Part shown: piece by piece, positions 10,604 to 22,926 of the stretch | Position numbering within the stretch: position 1 is the stretch's first letter | Layout: each line of letters starts with the position of its first letter | DNA from: Mytilus californianus | Taxonomy: Eukaryota > Mollusca > Bivalvia > Mytilida > Mytilidae | DNA length: 64,000 bases | Direction of reading: 5' to 3' | Assembly: GCF_021869535.1 (NCBI RefSeq) | Contig: NW_026262648.1 | Location: 1 to 64,000 of the forward strand | Notes under the pieces: generated by a model | What the model saw: only the letters and a program-made list of their open reading frames with translations | What the model was told of the DNA's origin: nothing | Database searches by the model: none | Program-made: the position numbers and the translations under genes

Positions 10604-13392
10604 TAAAATTCAACCCAAACAACCACAACTGTATGTTAGGAAATTTGTGCACCCTCAGTGGGATTCGAACCCCTGCTTATTTGATCTGACATCATGGCAA
10701 TGTATATATGATATCACAGGAAAATATGACAATTGATGTCGTTTTTTTAGACCAGCATAGATAATTTTTGCTGACAAGAAGACCTTCAAAATAAATTTGT
10801 CACGAATAAATTTGAAAGCAAAAATCTTTTGATGGTCGCTAGTTTGAACTTAATTAAAATCAATCAGTCAATTTAAAAACAAGGTTGCCATTATCAAAAC
10901 GAAAGATCAAATGTGGAAGGTCATTTGCTGTATAAATGAGTTATAGAATTTTGTCTGTATATATAGACGATCGTGATAGAGTGTTTATGAAACATTCATT
11001 TTTTTCTTCGTGATTTAAGCAATTAACTACTTTTAAATACTATCTTTCATGACATCTTCAATCAGATAAGTATGACCTTATTAAGCTAAAAAAAAGCTAA
11101 AATACACCGCATAGGTAGAAATTCAGTACTGTCAAAGTTAGTTGATTATTATAAAAAAAACTGTTTAGAATCAGCTACAATTATAAAGCATTATAAGTTT
11201 TGACGTTAATTATCATTAGAAAATAATGACCTGTTAAACCAACACACCTATTGTAAAAACCATTTTTATATTTAAACAGACTTTTTAATTCAAAACGACA
11301 AACTGATCAAACACAAGTGTTTGCAACTTCGTAACGTCTTATAAACTACTTGCATAAATATACACATGAATGACCATTACATATATCTGACATAAACACA
11401 TTATTTTTGTTTAGCATGAATCAATTACAAAGTACTTTGAAAAATCCGATCAATAATAACAGAATGCTACACGTGGCAACATGTCAAACCCGTGCTGTAT
11501 AAATGAGGAACTAAATGTGTCATTGTGGTACGATAGTCCAAATATATTTTAAAAAAAAACCCATAACTCGTATGAAAATGGTCCAATCAAAATGACGTTA
11601 CAAAAGTCAACTACACATGATGGCAACTTGTCCTAAGTACGTGAGCTTTCTGAAAAAGTGTATCAAAGGTGTTGCTTTCACACTATTACAATGCTCAAGA
11701 AATAGTGAATGTCCAAAAAAAAAACACGTTATAACTGTTGTAGATACTATAATGTCCATTCAAACAAGATTTGATTAGAAATAGCCATAGAAGATTTAAA
11801 TATTAAACAACGTTAGGACTACAACAAATGAACGACGACGAAGGACGCCAAGCGATGGCAAACGCTCTCATAACGCTAAGGGGTAGGTGAGCTGAATACA
11901 TTTTATCTATTACATTCTACCTTGTCAAGAAACCATAAATTTATGTTCATGTTCTATTTACACATGTATTACGTGGGATATATTGTTAGTGTATGCGTTT
12001 CACTTTACAATTTATTAATAGAATAGATGCACTTTAGAGAGAAGCTGTCCAGTTGCGACAAGGACTAAACATAAAATAAAATAAAAGTAAACGAAGTGTT
12101 AACACATTTCATTGAGTTAAGCTTTGCCACTAATATTCATTTTCCAAGTTTGCATGCATTTATCAGAGACACTTCTGAAAATTCTTGCATTTCTTAAAGA
12201 CACAATAACCTGCTCAACATAGCTTTTATATTTATAGAAAACATTGTGACATTTTTTACTTTTGTGCGTTCCTTCGGGACAGGCGACAGTTTAAATTCTT
12301 AAAACTGATGTTTTTCCTATGTTATCAATGAGATGAATATCAAAAATAGCCTACCGCACCCCATGGATTTGACTATTTCAAGACTAACAATTAATTGGGA
12401 GTGACTTTCAGTAGTCTTCCATTAAGAACAGTGTTTGTGTTTTCTAAGCCATACTTTCATCTAACAACATTTAAACAACAATTAAGTAATTACAAAGTTG
12501 TAAATGCCAATTCATTGACTTAAACGCCAAAAAAGTAATGAATACACGAGGCACATTAATGGAAGTGCCAATAGAAAACTCAAGCATAGTTTACTCCATA
12601 GGCGACAATACTAATTTTTTTCTGAATTTGAAACTATTTATAAATTAACCAAGACAGTCATATGCGATATAAGTTTATTATTCTGATTTAGAAATTGAAG
12701 TCAATTTGTTGACTATTTTCCTATCGAGCTTGTTTATAGTATTAATGACAACCGCCAGTTTGCATATAATTAATTAAACTGAATTCAGAAGTCTGTCTTT
12801 AAGAAAGCTGATATTTGATAAAATTTGGGGTTGCCTTTCATATACAAATTGTTTTGGCAATGAAGATAAATACCTTTTTATGCCTCTTTGATGCATAAGT
12901 TTAGTTTACTTTGTTATAAAATGTCACAGGTCGTTTTTTTTTCTGACCCTAGGGGACATAATGTAGCCTAATGCAAACTACATACAGATAAAGACCCTAG
13001 AAAACTTAGAGATATACTCAAGCACATTTATTGTCCAATTGAATAAACACTGTTGCTATCTGAACATACTATTTGTATGTGTTATGTATAATCAGAAGAT
13101 GTAATGTAAAGCATTCATCTTGATTCCTGATTTGGAACCTATACTGTTGCTTTCATTTAGTAAAACTAGAAATTGTGATGGCAACCATTTTTTTGTTCTG
13201 AACAACACTTTACCGTTTACCTTTGTTTTGATTTTGTTGACCTAATCTATTTTTTGTTTGTTCACTTCTTCATTAAAAGCGGTTGGATGGTTGAAAGTTA
13301 AATCATGGTGTCATGTTTGGTTTTTAGTTTGTGGTGTCTCTTGTGGGATAAAAGGTACTATTTACTTTTATGGAACTAGAATTATATTTAGT
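10604..13392. repeat. Tandem duplicated segment, copy 1 (2.8 kb)
   Basis: Collinear with 13978-22118 over its whole length. Matching landmarks include 'GGATTCGAACCCCTGCT' (10661 and 14036), 'CACACAAGTGTTTGCAA'-like blocks, 'GACGACGAAGGACGCCAAGC' (11835 and 15197), 'CAAGAAACCATAAATT' (11927 and 15288), 'TATCGAGCTTGTTTATAGTA' (12722 and 15990) and 'AAACTAGAAATTGTGATGGC' (13163 and 21893). This copy lacks the two large insertions of copy 2. It starts with a tRNA-like B-box fragment in reverse orientation. No coding sequence recognised. Confidence 0.85.
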
Positions 13393-13977
13393 GTAACTAC
13401 TTCAACGGTCACTTCATCTGAACAGTATGAACAGCTCCGATCGTGCGGTGCTTCAGTATGATGATGATGACGGGTGTTTTTAACGACCTTAACTGGCTAT
13501 AAAGCCCTCGCACGGTCGGCGTGCTTCAGTTATTGATTTGTCAGTCTATTTATATTTTTTTTTATTAGTTGCAATGAATATATATTCAGTACTGGAACTC
13601 TTAACACCTGTTGTAATCACAAATCACATCCATTAGTTTACAAGAATTATTCCTTCCTCACCTTCAGTATCCCTTTTCCTTTTTCAGCAAGAGCCCGTGA
13701 TTAACCAGAGATCCATGATGATTACCGGTTCATAGTTTAATATTGAGTTATATCCGGGAAGAATAATTTAAAAGGAAAGATGTCAAGTTCGAGAAATTAA
13801 AGTTGAGATAAAAAAAATTACTATATTTCGTATTTAATTACCATAAACAAATGCACAAAATAAAAAAAAAAAATAGTGTCGAAATTTTAGTGAGGCAATT
13901 GCGTATGTTGCCTCAATGGTAGTTACGGCCTTGCGTTGTATACATATGTTTATTCATTATATTTATTTATCCATCGT
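13393..13977. other. Spacer between the two duplicated segments
   Basis: About 585 bp present once. Contains an ATG/GATGATGATG stretch near 13458 and the words 'GATCGTGCGGTGCTTCAG' and 'CGCACGGTCGGCGTGCTTC' 75 bp apart. No gene seen. Confidence 0.4.
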
Positions 13978-16053
13978 CAAAAATTCAATCCAACCAACTA
14001 CAATTGTATGTTAGGAATGTGTGCACCTTCAGTAGGATTCGAACCCCTGCTGCTGTGACACCATGGCAATATATATAAGATCACGGGAAAATTTGCCTAT
14101 TGATGTTATTTGTTTGCTGACAAGAACACCTTGGATATAAAGTTGTCTAGAATAAATTTGAAAGCAAAAAACGTTTGAGGGTCGTAAGTTTGAATTAAAC
14201 CAATTCCAATCATTAAAGAAACACATCTGTCATTATCAAAACGAAAGATCAAATTTGAAAGGTCATTTGTTGTTTAAATGAGTTATAGACTTTGATCTGT
14301 ATATATACATGTAATAGAAGATAACGATAGAATATTTATGAAAACATTCATTTTTCTCTACGTGATTAAAGCAATTAAATACTTTTATATACTATCTTTT
14401 ATGATATTTTCAAACAGATTACGATGACGTAATTAAATTTAAAAAAGTTAAAGTACACCCAATGGGAAGAAATTCCGTATTGTAAAATTCAGTTGATTAT
14501 TTAAAAAAAACTGTTTAAACGAGCTATAATTATAAAGCATTATTAGTTTTGCCATGCTATGTAACGTTAATTTGCGTTAGAAAAAATAACATAATCAACA
14601 CACCTACGTTAAAACAAGTTATATATTTACACATACTTTATAGTTCAAAACGAAATATTGATCAAACACAAGTGTTTGCAATTTCGTATCGTCTTATAAG
14701 CTACCTGCATAAATATGCTCATGAATGACCATTACATATATCTGACACAAGCAAATAAATTTTGTTTAGCATGATAGAAGATTATATGTCAACAATAACA
14801 GAATGCTACACGTGGCAACATGACAACCCCGTGCTGTATAAATGAGGAACCAATTGTGTCATTGAGGTACGATAGTCCAAATATAGTAAAAAACCCATAA
14901 CTCGTATGAAAATTTTCCAATCAAAATGACGGTACAATATTGTCAACTACACATGATGGCAACCAGTCCTAAGTATGGGAGCTTTCTGAAAAAGTGTATC
15001 AGAGGAGTTACGCTCACAAGGTGACACTATTACAATGCTAAAAAAAATAGTGAATGTTCCAGTACTCTTATAAAAACCACACATTTATACATGTTCTTGA
15101 TACCATAATGGCTATGCAAAATTTTGATTGGAAATAGCCCAGTCGTTTCATAGAAGATTTAAAATAAAACAACTTTAGAACGACAACAGACGGACGACGA
15201 CGAAGGACGCCAAGCGATGGAAATAGCTATCATGACGCTAAAGGATAGGCGAGCTGAAAAAATCTTATTCGTTATATTCTGCCTTTTCAAGAAACCATAA
15301 ATTCATGTTTATGTTCCTTTTACACATATATGACGTGGGATATATTGTTAGTGCATGTGTGTCACATTTCAATTTATTAATAGAATAGATGCACTTTAGA
15401 AGAGACTGTCCAGTGCTGACAAGGACTAAACATAAAATAGAAAAAGAAAAGTAATGTTTAAAGTCAATGAAAAAGTATTTAAACATATCATATAGTTAAG
15501 CTTTGCCTCTAATATTCATTTTCCAAGTTTGCATGCATTTACCAGAGACACTGCGGAAAATTCGTACATATCTAAAACACATGATAACTTGCTCAACATA
15601 GTTTTAATGTTTATAGAAAACATTTTGACTTTTTTTCCTTTTGATCGTTCCCGTGCGATAGGCGACAGTTTTAATCTTTATGTGTCGTCCAAGGTTTTTT
15701 ATGTAAGCTATAATTTCATTAAAACAACAATTAAAGAATTAAGAAATTGTTAATGCCAATACAGTGACTTAAATGCAAAAAAAAAAAAAAAAAAAAAAAA
15801 AAAGAAAGATAGACAAGGTTCGTTCATGGTAGTGCCAATAGAAAACGATAGCATAGTTTACTCCGTAGCTGACAATACTAACATTTTTTCTGAATTTAAG
15901 AACAATTTATAATTTAACCAAGACAGTTATGTGTGATATAAATTTATTATTCTGATTTAGAAATTGAAGTCAATTTGGTGACCATTTTTCTATCGAGCTT
16001 GTTTATAGTATCCTTAGCAACCGTCAGTTAAAAATAAATTCAAAAGTCTGTTG

Positions 16054-16701
16054 TTAAAGGGGCATACAATGTCAAATTCATGTTCACCGATTTGACTCAC
16101 ATTTTCATATTTGATTTATAACATACTAAAACGAATATATCCAAATTACAAAATTAAAAAAAAAACAATTACATGTTGCAATGTATATACTCGATAATAT
16201 GTATCAGCAATTCGTGTGTATTTTTGTCTAGACGTTTTCTTCGAGATGACTGCAGACGGTCATATCACCCGATATAAACTTACATACGTGCAATTGGAAT
16301 TTTCTAGGTCTGTTTGATTTCATACTGTAGGGTAAATGTATGTTTATCATCGTTTTTACCTGTATATAAATTAAGGTTTTTGGATCAAATCAGTCCACCT
16401 AGCGGTACATCCTTATTTTAATGTTGACATTCTTTACCTTTAAAATGTTGAAAACATGCGTAAACCATCTCCAGATAAGGTGTTGAATTGTTGGTCACAT
16501 AACTACTGATGCTTTGAGGTAGGATTATTCACTTGCAAGTAAATAATTCGTCAGCAATGTTTCTTAGCTTATTTTGACAAAATTGAACCAAACTGTCTGC
16601 TAAAAGCGAATTATTATTTCACTATTTCACTTTCATAAATGATTGAACAAAAACAAAATTCGATCTTATTTTTTTATATCTCGTAGCTAATGCCCCGTTT
16701 A
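16054..16701. mobile_element. 640-bp TTAA-targeted non-autonomous element
   Basis: Comparison with the empty site in copy 1 (near 12800, reading TCTTTAAGAAAGC) defines the insert. The left junction is TTAA then AGGGGCATACAATG; the right junction is GCTAATGCCCCG then TTTA. The ends are inverted (GGGGCAT against ATGCCCC). The TTAA/TTTA pair is the target duplication with one later change. No transposase frame inside. This fits a piggyBac- or Kolobok-like MITE. Confidence 0.8.
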
Positions 16702-17779
16702 GAAAGCTATTATTTGATAAAATTTTGGGATTGCTTTATTATTATTACAGATACAAACTTTTTTACCAATGAAGATACACACCTTTTTATGTCTCATTGA
16801 TGAAAAAGTTTAATTTACTTTGTTATACAATATCACAAGTTTTTTTTTATATCTAACCCTATGGGACATAATATAACCTAATGCAAACAGCATGCAGATA
16901 TAGACCCTAGACAACTTAGAGATACACTCAAGTACATGTATTGTCAAAAGGTAATAAAAAAACTGCTGCCATCTGAACATACTATTTGTTTTTTTGTTAT
17001 TTTGTTTGTTTTTTTTGTTGTTTTTTTTAAATGATATATAATTTTATTTGAATTTTACATTTGTTAGAGATACATAAAGTACTTGTACCTTATCCCGGCC
17101 TCGTTAACGTTAGTATATAGCATATCAGTGATAAGGTTAGTACTTGTTAGTGCACAATATATATAATAATTTAGTTAATAATAATATGTAACTGAATAAA
17201 AAAGAAGATAATATGATATACTATAAATTAAAGTTCAAGAAGATGAATGATTTTTTTTCTGCAACCAAATTGTGGAAGCTTTCACATTTGCCTTCTTTAT
17301 TTATCAATATTTTGTAATGTTGAAGAAATTCCTTTTTAAAAATTTCAAACACATTAACTTATTTTGTATTTTGCTCGGATATATAGTATCCTTTGTATAC
17401 AGTAAAAAGTATAATTGTTAGTAAATCATTAATGCTGTAATAATTTGTATCGTTTATCTTGTATCCATACACAAGTTATCCAAGTGATATTATATGATGT
17501 CCTATTTCAAGTTTATCGAGTAATAGTTTTATTTGATCCAAAAAGGATTTTAGAAATTTGCATGTCAAAACATAATGTTCATAATCTTCGATGACATTAC
17601 ATACAAATGTATGTTGCATAATGAAGTTTTAGTTATTTTCTAAGAGAAAAGTAATTGTTTGGTTGGTAAAATGTAATGCAGAATTTTCCATCTTAACATT
17701 TTCAATTTATTGTCTTGTATATAGTTAAAGATAAAGTACAGCAATTGTTGTCTTTTGCTTGTGTTGTTTCCTAAATTAA

Positions 17780-17865
17780 ACATTTTATCCTGGCGTTGTC
17801 AGTTTGTTTTCGATCTATGAGTTTGACTGTCCCTCTGGTATCTTTCGTCCCTCTTTTTTATCCCA
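17780..17865 (+). repeat. Repeat family C fragment in the retrotransposon 3' region
   Basis: The block 'TGGCGTTGTCAGTTTGTTTT' through 'GTCCCTCTGGTATCTTTCGT' matches the right end of family C. It lies just downstream (minus-strand sense) of the end of the L1/Tx1-like coding part, in reverse orientation to it. It could be a small secondary insertion. Confidence 0.55.
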
Positions 17866-18629
17866 TTTTTGAAATCCTATTGGTTTTGCATAATATCTAT
17901 TTAGGAGGGGAACGTAAATTTCTTTGGAGGATTTTTTTTAATTGATACCATTTTTCCTTTTCTATTTTTAAATTTAAATTCGGAGTCAGTAGCAGCTTTT
18001 GTTTTAATTGATTCTTCTTTAGTTAGCTCTTGTAACCACTGTTTTGGTATTGCTTTCATCAATTTAGAATATTCCGAAAACCAATTAGCATGGCGAGATA
18101 GTTTATCTAAAATCATATTTTGATTAAATTTTCCTTTATTATCAATTATGTCATTTACAAATACACTTTTACTGTTTATCCAGTTTTTGAAAATGAGACA
18201 TTTACCGTTTAATTTGATATTTTTATTGCCCCATATAATTTGCTGTCTAATCTGTTTATATGATAGTTGATCTGATTCTTTTTCAGATTTTGAATTTATC
18301 CATGATACGATTTTGTTTAAGTAAAATTGTGGAATTATTTCCTTTAGTTAATTTATCAAATTAATATTGTTAAAGTTCATTTTAAATATAAGGAATTCTT
18401 GTCCAAATTTATCAAAGTAAAATTTTGGTAAGACTTTCCAGTTGGGTGATTGGTCTTCGTTATCAATTAGTTTTTTTACCCAATTAATATTTATCGCTTC
18501 TAGATATTTATCTATGTCTATCATTTTAAGCCCGCCAGCATTGTAATTTTTACTTATTATAACTCTTTTAACTTTTTCTGATTTATTGTTCCATATAAAA
18601 CTTTATATTATTTTTTTAAAGTTTGCTAG

Positions 18630-19330
18630 TTATTCTTTATCAATTTCGGTTACTGATGCAACATAAGTGATATTCGGTAGGCTTAATGATTTAACAAGAG
18701 TTATCTTACCTAACATAGTTAAATTTCTTTTATTCCAGTCTTTAATTATTTTTTCAGATTTTTCGTATTGTCGTTGCAAGTTTAATTTTTTACACTCATT
18801 TTGATTAAGTCCAAAGTATATTCCCAACACTTTTATCGGATCTTGTGTCCACTTAATGTTTTCAACTTTATCTTTGCAGGACTTTAAATTGCCGAGCCTT
18901 ATTCCCTTTGTTTTATTTCGATTAAGCTTTAGGCCTGAAAGTGATCCGAAAATTTCGATAATATTCAAAGTTAATGAAACTTCTTGTTTTGAATTTAAAA
19001 ATAAAGTGGTGTCATCTGCAAGCTGGCTTAACTTTAAAGTATGGGTTTTGTTGTCTAGTTCAATTTGAAAACCTTCAATTTTTTTTATTTTGTCTTAATC
19101 TACATGCTAAAATTTCAACAGCAATAACGAAAATTATAGAACTCGCGGGACACCCTTGACGGATCCCGCGCTCAATGCTAAAGGATCTTGAACTCCAGTC
19201 ATTATTAAATATCCAACCCTTTATATCTGTATATAAAGTATTTATCCACCTCAATAGAGATTTCTGAAAGCCAAATTTCTTTGAAGAACAATACATAAAT
19301 TCCCATTCTAGGGAGTCAAATGCCTTTATG
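18630..19330 (-). pseudogene. Reverse transcriptase domain of the L1/Tx1-like element
   Basis: Three contiguous conserved blocks read on the minus strand. One is the finger/palm region around 'LDFIKAFDSLEWEF' leading into 'GFQKSLLRWINTLYTDIKGW'. The second is 'RGIRQGCPASSIIF'. After a frame change near 19075 comes the catalytic 'LADDTTLFL' and the 'LSGLKLNRNKTKGIRLG' thumb-side segment. The 'KVLGIYFG' motif typical of the L1/Tx1 group follows near 18825. Stops at 18630 and 19075 interrupt it. Confidence 0.85.
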
Positions 19331-20399
19331 AAATCTAAAAAAAGGATTGCTCCATCTACATTGAATTTTTCTGAACAATCTATCTTATCTTAGATTTGTC
19401 TAATATTAAATCCAATATATCTGTTTTTTACATACCCGTTTTGATGACTGTGAATAATTTTATGCAATATTAGTTTAAGTCTTTGTGCAAGAGAATATGC
19501 TATAGTTTTGTGTCTACATTTAATAAAGTAATTGGTCTATAATTATCTAAATTTAAAGGGTAATTTTGCTTGTAAATAAGGGTAATTAATTCTAGTTTCT
19601 GTGAATTTGTCATTTTTTTTCCTCATAGCAATGATTAAAGAGATATACAGCAAAGTTTTGTAAGTTGGACCAGAAAGATCTATAAAATTCAATTGGAAGT
19701 CCATCAATACCAAGTGTTTTATCAAGTTTCATTTTAAAGACAAATTTTGTACATTCCTCTATTGTCAGCTTTTCTTCAATTTCATTACCTTCATTTGTAG
19801 TTAGTTTGTAATTTATTTTTGTATTTTCAATATAATTTTCAATTTCTCTTAATTCTTGCTTAGTTGACGTATATAAATTTACATAATAATTTCTCCCCGT
19901 TTCTAATATTTTGCCTTGATCCTCGGTTATTCCCCCTTTACTGTCCCTAATAACAGTAATGTTTCCTTGTTTGTCCAGATTTTTCTGATCCCAAGAAAAA
20001 TTTTGTATTTTTTTCGCCCTCTTCTGTCCATTTAACTCGTGATCTTATTTATGCCCCTTTTATTTTATCTGAATAAAGAGTTTGTAGCGTTTCTTCGGTT
20101 TTCTTTATTGAATCTATTATGTTTGGTAAATTATTTTTTTTCAACAGTGTTATTATCATGAATTTCATTCAAAAGTTTTAGTTTTTGTTCTAATTTTTCA
20201 ATGTCATCTCTTTTATGTTTAGCTTTTAATTTACAATGTTCAATAGTTTTCTCTCTTACCTCTATTTTGAACCGATCCCACACGATTGCGAAGTTTTTTC
20301 TATTTCTTAATTTTTCATATTTATCTATTTAAGTATTTATTTTTATTTTGTATGATTCGTCGTTAGGAATGCTATTGTTTAATTGAATTATCCCTTTCC

Positions 20400-21580
20400 T
20401 TTGTTTCCTTGACAATGATTAATTTTAAGTGAAATCGCTAAGTGGTCTGTATATTGAAATGTAGCGGGTCTTATATCAGTGTTGAGTACCCTTGGTCTCA
20501 CATCTTGCCTTACTAGAAAATAATCAGCTCTATTAGCTACTTCATTAATTTTTCTTCTTCAGGTATATTGCGTTTTATTTGGATTTATTGCTCTGCAGAT
20601 ATCAATAACTTTTAGTTTTCTTATCAATGTTTTCATCTCATTTGTCTTATTTTTTATATTTTGTTGATCTTTTCTATTACTTTTTATATCCTTTATATTA
20701 AGCGTTTCATTCAAATCACCCCCTATAGTAATTATACCAAGACAATATATTTTTCAATGACGCTTAAAGTTTTTTTAAAGAATATTATTAGAACATAATG
20801 TGCTAGTGGCCTAATACGGTCTATATGGGGTCAGTATATTCCATATGAGGTGAGAGCGAAGCTCGAATCCCCATATGGAATTTACTGACCCCATATATAC
20901 CGTATGGCGTCACTAGCACACTATGTAACGAATTTATCTTACCGACTATCTTAACGTGTCATATTTAGACTAGTGACCTATCAAAATGAGCAAGTCTTTA
21001 ATACCGTTAGAAACTACTGCCATTGATCACACAAAAACAGATGCCGACGATAACAACTTGTTAGCTTTAAATGTGTTTTATGAATTTATATCAATCTTCA
21101 TCAATTTCTTCCTCTGTTGAAACCTTTAAGATTTTTTCTCAGTACCGCGTTTTGTTTTTATGAAGGTACGGTACACCACTACTTACCGTGTATTGAAATA
21201 AGCCCCGCCTCCCTACTAACCTAATAAGGAATATACACGGTCTCCACGCGGACGCTTTTAACCAATCATATTCCTAGAAATGTATAGGAGGTAAGATAAA
21301 TTTCTATCTTTACATGTGTTTGGGGCGTAAAGGTTTACAAAAGTAAATATATTTTTATCAATTTCCGTCTTGATCTACATACTTATCTATAATATAATGC
21401 TTAATTATTTTGTTGACGTAAATCGAAACACCTCTAGATTGTGTGCTTCCAAAAACTGTGATATAATTCTCCAGTAAATTCTTTATCTATTGAATTGTTC
21501 GAAAATGTGTTTCTTGTAAAAATATAATAATGCATTTCTGTTGTTTCATCCATTCGTTTTAGTCTAATTCTTTTTTTATT
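20400..21580 (-). pseudogene. AP-endonuclease domain of the L1/Tx1-like element, split by a nested insert
   Basis: The N-terminal part (about 21580-21305) reads 'KCIIIFLQETHF' and then 'KNIFTFVNLYAPNTCKDRN'. The C-terminal part (20783-20400) resumes with 'FFKKTLSVIEKYI', then 'GGDLNETLNI', 'VANRADYFLVRQDVRPRV' and 'QYTDHLAISLKI'. This is the endonuclease order ETH, VNVYAPN, GGDFN, D/R-DYFL, SDH, with the final SDH replaced by TDH. Roughly 515 bp of unrelated palindromic DNA separates the halves. Confidence 0.8.
20784..21300. mobile_element. Nested fold-back element inside the endonuclease region
   Basis: The insert interrupts the endonuclease between the 'CKDRN' and 'FFKKTL' codons. It contains a 132-bp palindrome (20794-20925) whose arms carry 'ATATGGGGTCAGTATATTCC' and its complement, with 'GAGAGCGAAGCTC' at the centre. 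A second inverted pair, 'GAATTTATCTTACC' (20930) and 'GGTAAGATAAATTTC' (21290), brackets the rest. The edges are placed by the reading frame of the host element and are accurate to perhaps 10 bp. Confidence 0.65.
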
Positions 21581-22118
21581 CTGACAATTTACAGAACATA
21601 TGTGTTATAGATTAAGTGACATTTTGGTTTTTTTTAAAAGTATTTGATACATATAAGAAAAAAAGAAAAACAAAATATACATACAAATATTTACAATTAC
21701 ACGATTTAGAGACAAAATGACAATCATACGTATATCATGAATGACAGTTATAACCTTGACTCTGTGAGTTGCTAGTATAAATAAATGTACACACATACTA
21801 TTTATATATGTTATGTATAATCAGAAAATGTCATGTAAGGCATTCATCTTGATTTCTGATTTGGCACGTATACTGTTGCTTTCATTAAGTAAAACTAGAA
21901 ATTGTGATGGCAACCAATTTTGGTCGTTCTGAACAACACTTTACCTCTGTTTTGATTTTGTTGACCTAATCTATTTGTTTTTGTTCACTCCTTAGGTAAA
22001 AGTGATTAGATGGTTAAAAGTTAAATCTTGGTGTCATGTTTGGTTTTTAGTTTGTGATGTCTCTGATGGGGTGGTAAGGCAGTATTTACTTTTATAAAAC
22101 TAGATTCATATACTACTA

Positions 22119-22519
22119 GTAGTCGACAAAAGTATTGATACCCCAAAGTATGAACTCCAATTTGTCATAAAATATAATGAATAGGAAAAAATGTTAAATT
22201 ATCCAATGAAAAACATTCATTTGTATAGCAAATGCAAATGATTAAAAGAATCTAAACAAATTGGAAAGTGAGAAAATACCGTGTTATTGAACATTGGGGT
22301 CAAATTAATTTTGTGGAAAATGATGAAAGAAGTTGGCACTTCATTTCGAAGATGAGAATTAAGTTTTCAAATATCTGCAAAGGCATTCAAAATTTTAAGC
22401 ACACTATGGTTAAGTTTAAAGTCTAAAACTTTAATTTCTAACATCGATTTTTGAATTTTCGGGTGAAAATACAATTTTTTGAAATAAAAAAAATTACCTA
22501 TTCTAACATCGGACTCGGA
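22119..22519. other. Unassigned stretch
   Basis: Begins 'GTCGACAAAAGTATTGATACC', which resembles the tip of a Tc1-like terminal repeat, but no matching right end was found. AT-rich; no protein seen. Confidence 0.35.
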
Positions 22520-22926
22520 CTTCTTTTAAACTGAGTTTTAATGTGCGTATTGCTGTGTGTTTGTTTTTTCTACATTGGCTAGAGTTATAGAGGGAGGGTT
22601 GAGAGGTCACTAAACCTGTTTAACCCCGTCGCATTTTTGCGCCTGTCCCAAGTCAGGAGCCTCTGGCCTTTGTTAGTCTGGTATGATTTTTTAATTTTAG
22701 TTCACTTATATGTTTTGGAGTTTAGTATGACGTCCATTTTAGCTGAACTAGTACATTATTTTGTTAAGGGGCCAGCTGAAGCACGCCTCCGGGTGCTGGA
22801 TTTTCTCACTGTGTTGAAGACCCATTGGTGGCCTTCGGCTGTTTCTACTCTTTGGTCGGGTTGTTGTCTCTTTGACACATTCACCATTTCCATTCTCAAT
22901 TTTAAATATAAATTACCTCATGTTTA
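22520..22926 (+). repeat. Penelope-like element 3' tail, solo copy
   Basis: Matches 48115-48535, the 3' part of the Penelope-like element there, in the same order: 'TTAAACTGAGTTTTA', 'CCCAAGTCAGGAGCCTCTGG', 'TTGTTAGTCT', 'GTTGAAGACCCATTGGTGGC' and a 'GTCTCTTTGACA' end. No reverse transcriptase precedes it, so it is a 5'-truncated insertion. The 96-residue open frame 22637-22927 is non-genic: it reads the tail in a frame that stays open also in the other copy. Confidence 0.75.

Larger units (their letters stand above)
16990..21792 (-). mobile_element. L1/Tx1-type non-LTR retrotransposon, degraded, complete insertion
   Basis: Bounded by a 13-bp target duplication ACATACTATTTRT (16977-16989 and 21793-21805) that is present once in the empty copy near 13063. 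On the minus strand it ends in an A-rich tail (seen as T runs at 16988-17030). ORF2-type protein is readable. Apurinic endonuclease starts near 21560, with 'IIFLQETHF' and, across a nested insert, 'GGDLNETLNI' near 20715. Reverse transcriptase has 'LDFIKAFDSLEWEF' near 19310, 'GIRQGCPASSIIFVIAVEIL' near 19130 and catalytic 'LADDTTLFL' near 19010. The C-terminal region extends to about 17901. Numerous frameshifts and stops make it dead. No ORF1 recognised. Confidence 0.88.
13978..22118. repeat. Tandem duplicated segment, copy 2, with two insertions
   Basis: Same order of sequence as 10604-13392. Once the insertions at 16058-16697 and 16990-21792 are removed, about 2.7 kb remains, close to the 2.8 kb of copy 1. 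The copies differ by many substitutions and small indels, including a 26-base A run at 15777-15802 in this copy only. The duplication is therefore old, and both insertions happened afterwards. Confidence 0.85.

Noticed and set aside
13430..13530. Inverted repeat or regulatory site around the GTGCGGTGCTTC and GTCGGCGTGCTTC words
   Set aside because: The similarity is short, direct and unsupported by any wider structure.
22119..22470. Second Tc1-like transposon
   Set aside because: The left edge word resembles a Tc1 terminal repeat, but no right repeat and no transposase trace was found.
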